DNA of 49,054 nt. It comes from Lentisphaeraceae bacterium (GTDB lineage Bacteria; Verrucomicrobiota; Lentisphaeria; Lentisphaerales; Lentisphaeraceae). Shown here in pieces: positions 44,866-49,054 of the stretch. Numbering within the stretch: position 1 is the first letter of the stretch; every line of letters starts with the position of its first letter. Below the pieces are notes generated by a model. It saw only the letters and a program-made list of their open reading frames with translations. It was not told where the DNA came from and did not search any database. The stretch lies in the NCBI GenBank assembly GCA_021232515.1, contig JAJPOQ010000137.1, forward strand, positions 1-49,054, written 5' to 3'. Both the position numbers and the translations under genes were made by a program.

Positions 44866-45888
44866 ATGTTTAATCGAAGAAATTTTATTCAAACTGCGGC
44901 ACTTGCCCTCCCCGGTATTTGCCTAGCAGATAATAGTTTTCATGGAGATATCATCGGTCATGGCGACTTTAAGTACAGAGTTGATAAAAAATGGTGTAAG
45001 GCAGAGCCAAGTACACACCCAGTCAACAATTGTCATGAGATGGTCCAAGTACCCGACGGACGACTCTTCCTTTTCACAGACCATCCAAAAAACAATATGC
45101 TTATCCTATCTACCGAGGGAGAATTACTGAACAGCTGGACGCTAAATACCAAAGGAGCTCATGGCCTTACGGTAAATGTCGAGTGCGATGTTCCTTTCCT
45201 CTACCTCACTTATACCAGTGGCAGAATTGTTAAGACAGACTTGAACGGTAACATCATTCTAGAATTGGATCGAAAAGGAAAGCTTAAACCGACAAACCCA
45301 ACCGAAACTGCGATATCTGAAAATGGCGATATCTATGTCATTGACGGATACGGCAGCCAATTTATCTATCAGTACAATTCTATGGGACAATTCATCCGTA
45401 AGTTTGGCGGCAAAAGTACACAGCCAGTCAATAAAGGGAAGTTCATGCAGGCACATGGTATAGCTCTAGACACACGCTACAAAGAACCTCTCTTAGTCTG
45501 TACAGCAAGACTTCGAAATGAGTTCCACTGGTATACCTTAAGTGGTAAGTATGTAAGAAGTGTTTACTTACCCGGAGTTTATATGAGTCGTCCAGTAATC
45601 GACGGTGACTTTCTTTACTCTGGTGTTTGTTTTGGAACTTATGAAAATGACTTTAGAGGTTGGCAAGGGCGTGGCTATATCGTCATCTTAGATAGAGACA
45701 ATAAAGTCGTTTCTGCTCCTGGTGCACACCAACCAAAACATGATGAGAGAGGTCAACTCCAACACCTTTACCAAGAAAAGAAAGTCTTTAAAAATGTTCA
45801 TGACGTTTGTGTTGATTCAAATGGAAATCTCTATGGCTGTCAGTGGTCTGCAGGAAAAGTCTACCCCTATAAGCTCCATAAAATTTAA
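44866..45888 (+). CDS. Tat-exported NHL/six-bladed propeller-like protein
   Basis: This 340-residue protein has a Tat-type start (MFNRRNFIQTAALALPGICLA) at 44866, preceded by AGGA 5-6 bases upstream; the frame continues 15 codons further into the DUF1501 gene but without a start signal. Repeats such as VQVPDGRLFLFTDHPKNNML, TAISENGDIYVIDGYGSQFI and VCVDSNGNLYGCQWSAGKV are NHL/SMP-30-like propeller blades. It is the third gene of the operon after the PSCyt1-DUF1549-DUF1553 and DUF1501 genes. Such propellers are often found beside this pair, so it may be a functional third partner. Catalysis is not shown. Confidence 0.85.
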   Translation: MFNRRNFIQTAALALPGICLADNSFHGDIIGHGDFKYRVDKKWCKAEPSTHPVNNCHEMVQVPDGRLFLFTDHPKNNMLILSTEGELLNSWTLNTKGAHGLTVNVECDVPFLYLTYTSGRIVKTDLNGNIILELDRKGKLKPTNPTETAISENGDIYVIDGYGSQFIYQYNSMGQFIRKFGGKSTQPVNKGKFMQAHGIALDTRYKEPLLVCTARLRNEFHWYTLSGKYVRSVYLPGVYMSRPVIDGDFLYSGVCFGTYENDFRGWQGRGYIVILDRDNKVVSAPGAHQPKHDERGQLQHLYQEKKVFKNVHDVCVDSNGNLYGCQWSAGKVYPYKLHKI

Positions 45889-45897
45889 CTTTGAGTT

Positions 45898-45927
45898 AGG
45901 GTGACATACCGTTACCCTTAGCTTTTT
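45898..45927 (+). terminator. Intrinsic terminator of the cassette 5 operon
   Basis: AGGGTGAC pairs with GTTACCCT (one G-U) across a 5-base loop and is followed by TTTTT at 45923-45927, ten bases after the stop codon. Confidence 0.75.
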
Positions 45928-46027
45928 ACTCGAAAAAAGCTTATCCAATCAAACTCAGTCCTTTCGCAAATGATACTAGATATGCGCATTTGATTACTTT
46001 TTCTTTTGTATCTCACCTCCTATTCTT

Positions 46028-46039
46028 ATGTTATAACAT
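46028..46039. promoter_or_regulatory. Palindrome ATGTTATAACAT upstream of GH16 gene
   Basis: A perfect 12-base palindrome lies 69 bases before the start codon at 46108. It could be an operator or, through its TATAAC core, part of a -10 region. There is no independent support. Confidence 0.25.
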
Positions 46040-46107
46040 CCCGATGTAAATAGATTATTTACCGTTGTTATGTGTTTGTGTGTATAATAGTTAGGAGGCG
46101 GTATTCA

Positions 46108-48483
46108 ATGAATTTACAAAAATATAAATTTTTAAGATTAAAAGGCATTCTCTGTACTGGAGTTATGCTGACTCTTTTTACTGGTTGCGAAAAGCAAGTT
46201 GATTCTCAATCGACGATAAATAGAACTGATGTGATGGCAAAGAAGACTATCGATAAGCCAATGAAGCTCTCAACTATAAAAGTCAGTCTAGATGCAGATA
46301 GAAATGGTTTATATGACGAGGCCGAACGCAAGGAAATGCTGGCAGTTATTTCAAAGCAATGTCCTGAACTTCAAATAAACTTTGATTCAAATAATGACGG
46401 TAAAGTCAGCATATTAGAACAAACTCAAGGTCGTCACCCTCTTTCTCAGCTTATTCCTAAAGATAACATTTTAAAAAGTGATAATAAGATCCCGTGGTCG
46501 ATAAATATCTTCCCAGAATGGATCATGACGGCCTACTTTCAAGATGACTTAAGTGTCGGTCCTGTAGTGAAGCATTCACCTCGTGGAACCTTAAAACGAG
46601 ATGCAACACAAGACAATAATGAGCTGGCGCCTCAAAAAGTAACATCCACTGGCGGCATAGAGTTCAAGGCAAACTCCGGGCATTTCCTAAAAATGACTGG
46701 CGTTAAAGATGCCCGCTGGAACTATAGATGGCTAGTCTTTAATTTTCGAATAGACAGCAGCACTGGAACGGCTGCAGAAACGACTCTTATAGATATAAAT
46801 AAAAAGCGTGGTTCTAGTTACTCTTCACCAAAGATTTGGTTTAGTAAGAAAACCGGTCTGAACATTCAGTACATCGGCAATAAAACTGGTGGTTATGATA
46901 AACGGATCATGAGCGCTTCAAATGTCATTGCAGATGGAGAAACATGGAACACAGTTGTTTGTGGTACCCGCCAGGGAGTCATGTATGCCTCAGTAAATGG
47001 AGTCAAGCTATCAACAGCGGAACAGCAACCAGATCGTTTTTCTACAGCGATGATCTCACCAGGAAATATTCTAAAAACTCATTCTTATATTGGCGATAGT
47101 AAGAATAAAGGAAATATAGACTGGGCACTCGATTCTCTAGTTTTTGGTATAACAGAGCCGTCTGAAGCAATGGTTAAAAAAATCAGTGGCTGGGCTGCAC
47201 ATCGACTTAGTTCTCAGAAGCTTCTGCCTAACGACCATCCTTATAAAAATGAAGTCCCTGTGCTAGATGCTGAAGACTTTCCGCATCGATATGTCCATGA
47301 CAATGACCAGTGGCTGAAGTGGCGTGAAAGCCTAGTTAAAAGTACTACACGTGTAAATGCTGGCGGCACTCGAGTCCCCCTCCAGGGTTTTGAAAGAGTT
47401 TTTTACGATGACTTTCGCTCAAAACGTATAGCTAACAGTACAGCTAATGGTGGTGATCTTTGGATGGCGCCAGGTTTTAATACTGCAGTTGGAGGTTCCT
47501 TACAGCTTCAAAAGCCAAATAAAAAGCCGGACGTCTATTCCTATGATTCTGAAAACAATAAACAAACTGTATCCCTCGCAAAATCTGGAGATCGTTGGAA
47601 AGGCAGTGCTTTTTATAGCATAAATGACATGGGCCAAGGTTATACTTGGGATGGCCCCAAAGTCTTTCGTATCCGTTGTATGTTTCCAAAGATTCCACAA
47701 AAGAAATTAACTGGTGGTCTTTTCCCTGCATTTTGGTCGTACGGAACAGAATGGATCTATTGGCGTACATCAAATAGAATCGAATGTGATTGGTTTGAAC
47801 TCGATGGCAAAAGTGGCGGCTGGCTCAACGGTATAGCCACTCACTATCATGAACCTCATATAAAAAATATCTTCACAAAAAGTAATGAAAAGTATAAGCG
47901 CGCCAAAGTATACGGTGGTGACCTCAAAGAAAGTAAATCAAAAATCCCCGGTGGCATCTATATGTGGGATGGAGAGTATCACACTTGGGAGTTTGTTGTC
48001 GAAAAAGACATGACTTATATAAACATCACTAAAGAAGATAAAGATGGCAATGAGACATGGTATGAAGTTGGTCGTGCCCCCACCCCTGCGACGTACTTAG
48101 AACGACTCGATATACAGGTAAACTACGCTCTACACGGCAAAAATGGTTACCCAAAAACTGAACGCCAAGATTTTACTATTGACTTTATCGAAGTGCTACA
48201 AAAGAAAAAGCAGCTTGAAGAAGTACCTGCTATTTACTCTGCTCAGCCTGAATTGTCTGGGGACCTTTCTATTGGCAGTGTGATAGAATGTAAAGCAAAC
48301 CTCAAAGATATACAGGACGTAAGATACTACTGGTTTGCAGATGGTTATCCACTCACCTACGGAACGAGTAGTAAATATACCATCACCAAGGCTGAAGCCG
48401 GTAAAGAAATTCGTTGTATGGTCATGGCAGCCGGAGCTATGGATATGCCAGAGGCCTGGAGTAAGAAAGTTAGAGTTAAATAA
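46108..48483 (+). CDS. GH16-like lipoprotein with LamG and EF-hand-like segments
   Basis: This protein of about 791 residues starts at 46108 with GGAGG upstream; the in-frame extension to 46072 would place extra residues before the signal. It has a lipoprotein signal (VMLTLFTGC). After it come a paired EF-hand/dockerin-like segment (LDADRNGLYDEAE and FDSNNDGKVSILE), a LamG-like beta-sandwich (about 180-360), and a GH16 domain (about 425-700). The GH16 E-x-D-x-x-E catalytic motif appears as IECDWFELDG, with the two Glu at about 559 and 564. GH16 enzymes cut beta-glucans, agars, porphyrans or carrageenans with retention; which one is unclear. A C-terminal Ig-like module follows. It is surface-anchored, fitting a marine polysaccharide degrader. 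Confidence 0.84.
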   Translation: MNLQKYKFLRLKGILCTGVMLTLFTGCEKQVDSQSTINRTDVMAKKTIDKPMKLSTIKVSLDADRNGLYDEAERKEMLAVISKQCPELQINFDSNNDGKVSILEQTQGRHPLSQLIPKDNILKSDNKIPWSINIFPEWIMTAYFQDDLSVGPVVKHSPRGTLKRDATQDNNELAPQKVTSTGGIEFKANSGHFLKMTGVKDARWNYRWLVFNFRIDSSTGTAAETTLIDINKKRGSSYSSPKIWFSKKTGLNIQYIGNKTGGYDKRIMSASNVIADGETWNTVVCGTRQGVMYASVNGVKLSTAEQQPDRFSTAMISPGNILKTHSYIGDSKNKGNIDWALDSLVFGITEPSEAMVKKISGWAAHRLSSQKLLPNDHPYKNEVPVLDAEDFPHRYVHDNDQWLKWRESLVKSTTRVNAGGTRVPLQGFERVFYDDFRSKRIANSTANGGDLWMAPGFNTAVGGSLQLQKPNKKPDVYSYDSENNKQTVSLAKSGDRWKGSAFYSINDMGQGYTWDGPKVFRIRCMFPKIPQKKLTGGLFPAFWSYGTEWIYWRTSNRIECDWFELDGKSGGWLNGIATHYHEPHIKNIFTKSNEKYKRAKVYGGDLKESKSKIPGGIYMWDGEYHTWEFVVEKDMTYINITKEDKDGNETWYEVGRAPTPATYLERLDIQVNYALHGKNGYPKTERQDFTIDFIEVLQKKKQLEEVPAIYSAQPELSGDLSIGSVIECKANLKDIQDVRYYWFADGYPLTYGTSSKYTITKAEAGKEIRCMVMAAGAMDMPEAWSKKVRVK

Positions 48484-48497
48484 CAATGTCTAAACAA

Positions 48498-48530
48498 GAA
48501 CTCGTCTTAGATCTTCCATAGAGCGAGTTC
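48498..48530 (+). terminator. Weak hairpin after GH16 gene
   Basis: GAACTCG / CGAGTTC arms of 7 bases enclose a 19-base loop, 15 bases after the stop codon at 48483. No U-tract follows, so termination is uncertain. Confidence 0.35.
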
Positions 48531-48621
48531 GATAATTTAAACAACAAGATCTTTTTAAGATTTAATAACTTGTGATACAAACGTTTTTTACATAATTGAA
48601 TTTAATAAGGACGGAAATCTT

Positions 48622-49054
48622 ATGAAGCGATACACAATAAAGAAATTTACTCTTATTGAACTCTTAGTCGTTGTGGGGATGATTGCTATTTTAGTTTCCA
48701 TATTAATACCCTCAATACGAAATAGTCGAGCAAAAGTTAGGCAGGTAACTTGTATGACAAATCTGCAACAGATAGCTCAAGGTACAATTATTTTTGCGAC
48801 CGACCACAATGGTGAATTCCCTGCATATAAGGCTAATAGCTCTAGTTGGCCCTGGGGCTTTAGTGACTGGGGTATTGAGAACACCAACTTTTACTCTAAA
48901 TACTTAAATGTTAAAGATGTCTATTTTTGTGCCCAAGACTTAGATAACTCTAACCAAAGCGAAGCCGTAAAGTGCTACCCAAACTTCCCATCTAAGGCAT
49001 CTGGCGCTTGGAGAGTCAATATTTCTTACAACTACTTTTTTGGTAGAGACTCTT
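48622..49054 (+). CDS. Prepilin-like protein, cut by window end
   Basis: The frame begins at ATG 48622 with AAGGA upstream and is still open after 144 codons. The leader MKRYTIKK is followed by [20 protein letters not shown], a prepilin-type signal with Glu5. The body has TCMTNLQQIAQGTIIFATDH and WGFSDWGIENTNFYSKYL. The C-terminal H-X9-DG region lies outside the window. Its closeness to the GH16 gene repeats the pattern of pseudopilins placed beside secreted carbohydrate-active or cytochrome genes. Confidence 0.85.
   Translation, partial: MKRYTIKKFTLIELLVVVGMIAILVSILIPSIRNSRAKVRQVTCMTNLQQIAQGTIIFATDHNGEFPAYKANSSSWPWGFSDWGIENTNFYSKYLNVKDVYFCAQDLDNSNQSEAVKCYPNFPSKASGAWRVNISYNYFFGRDS

Noticed and set aside
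46072..46107. Upstream start for the GH16 lipoprotein
   Set aside because: GGAGG lies directly before 46108, and the extension encodes an Arg-rich stretch ahead of the signal. This region is more likely the leader.
1..49054. CRISPR array, rRNA or tRNA genes, phage or conjugation genes
   Set aside because: No regularly spaced direct repeats, cloverleaf-like or rRNA-like sequences, or integrase, capsid or relaxase motifs were seen by reading. A covariance or profile scan would be needed to exclude small RNA genes fully.

Overview
The window looks like a chromosomal segment of a marine member of the Lentisphaerae, most probably the genus Lentisphaera, in the Planctomycetes-Verrucomicrobia-Chlamydiae group. 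This rests on low GC, planctomycete-type cytochrome families (DUF1549/1553, DUF1587/1588/1592/1585), Tat-exported DUF1501 and DUF1552 proteins, ECF sigma factors paired with FecR-like regulators or a Ser/Thr kinase, and many orphan prepilin-like proteins with H-X9-DG C-termini. The taxon is inferred from gene content, not from a marker gene.

Layout. 189-8518 (minus strand): an FG-GAP/VCBS protein, a PhoD-type phosphatase lipoprotein, an operon of a DUF1080 lipoprotein and a PQQ-type sugar dehydrogenase with a cytochrome c tail, a pseudopilin, and an esterase translationally coupled to a DUF3524/QTMAN-like glycosyltransferase. 8622-9782 (plus): a secreted YVTN-type beta-propeller, convergent across a perfect hairpin with a five-gene minus-strand operon (16583-9827): DUF1592-class cytochrome, DUF1552, ankyrin protein, ECF sigma, FecR-like regulator. 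16763-24975 (plus): a small secreted protein, a structured non-coding interval with two divergent terminator elements, a second DUF1552/DUF1592-class pair, a second ECF sigma/FecR-LamG pair and a pseudopilin. 25152-28290: a DUF1549-DUF1553/DUF1501 pair. 28336-28930: a chimeric gene graveyard and a third terminator element. 31581-28943 (minus): ECF sigma plus a Ser/Thr kinase with non-canonical ATP-site residues. 32140-37502: a third DUF1592-class/DUF1552 pair, a fourth terminator element and two pseudopilins. 37571-39253: a TNase-like/ankyrin gene bounded by two copies of a palindromic repeat. 40118-39273 (minus): an AraC regulator, divergent from 40274-45888, a PSCyt1-DUF1549-DUF1553 / DUF1501 / Tat beta-propeller operon. 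The window ends with a GH16-like lipoprotein and a pseudopilin cut by the window edge.

The unifying theme is five cassettes of a multi-haem-site secreted protein beside a Tat-exported partner. The pairing rule is strict: DUF1592-class always with DUF1552, DUF1549/1553 always with DUF1501. Sigma factors, anti-sigma-like proteins, a kinase and an AraC regulator lie among them, and secreted sugar enzymes (GH16, DUF1080, sugar dehydrogenase) and pseudopilins are interspersed. The biochemical role of the cassettes is not established. A role in surface oxidation or turnover of marine polysaccharides is a reasonable inference from context only.

The most novel sequence-level signals are non-coding. 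A 13-base motif, ACATACACACACC, occurs directly before three strong terminator hairpins (17581, 28879, 36098), with a related element on the minus strand at 17383-17446. Complementary UG-rich stretches lie in the ribosome-binding regions of several genes. The second is a chimeric pseudogene at 28336-28815, where a 96%-identical tail of the ankyrin gene is joined to a DUF1592-class fragment at a 7-base microhomology.
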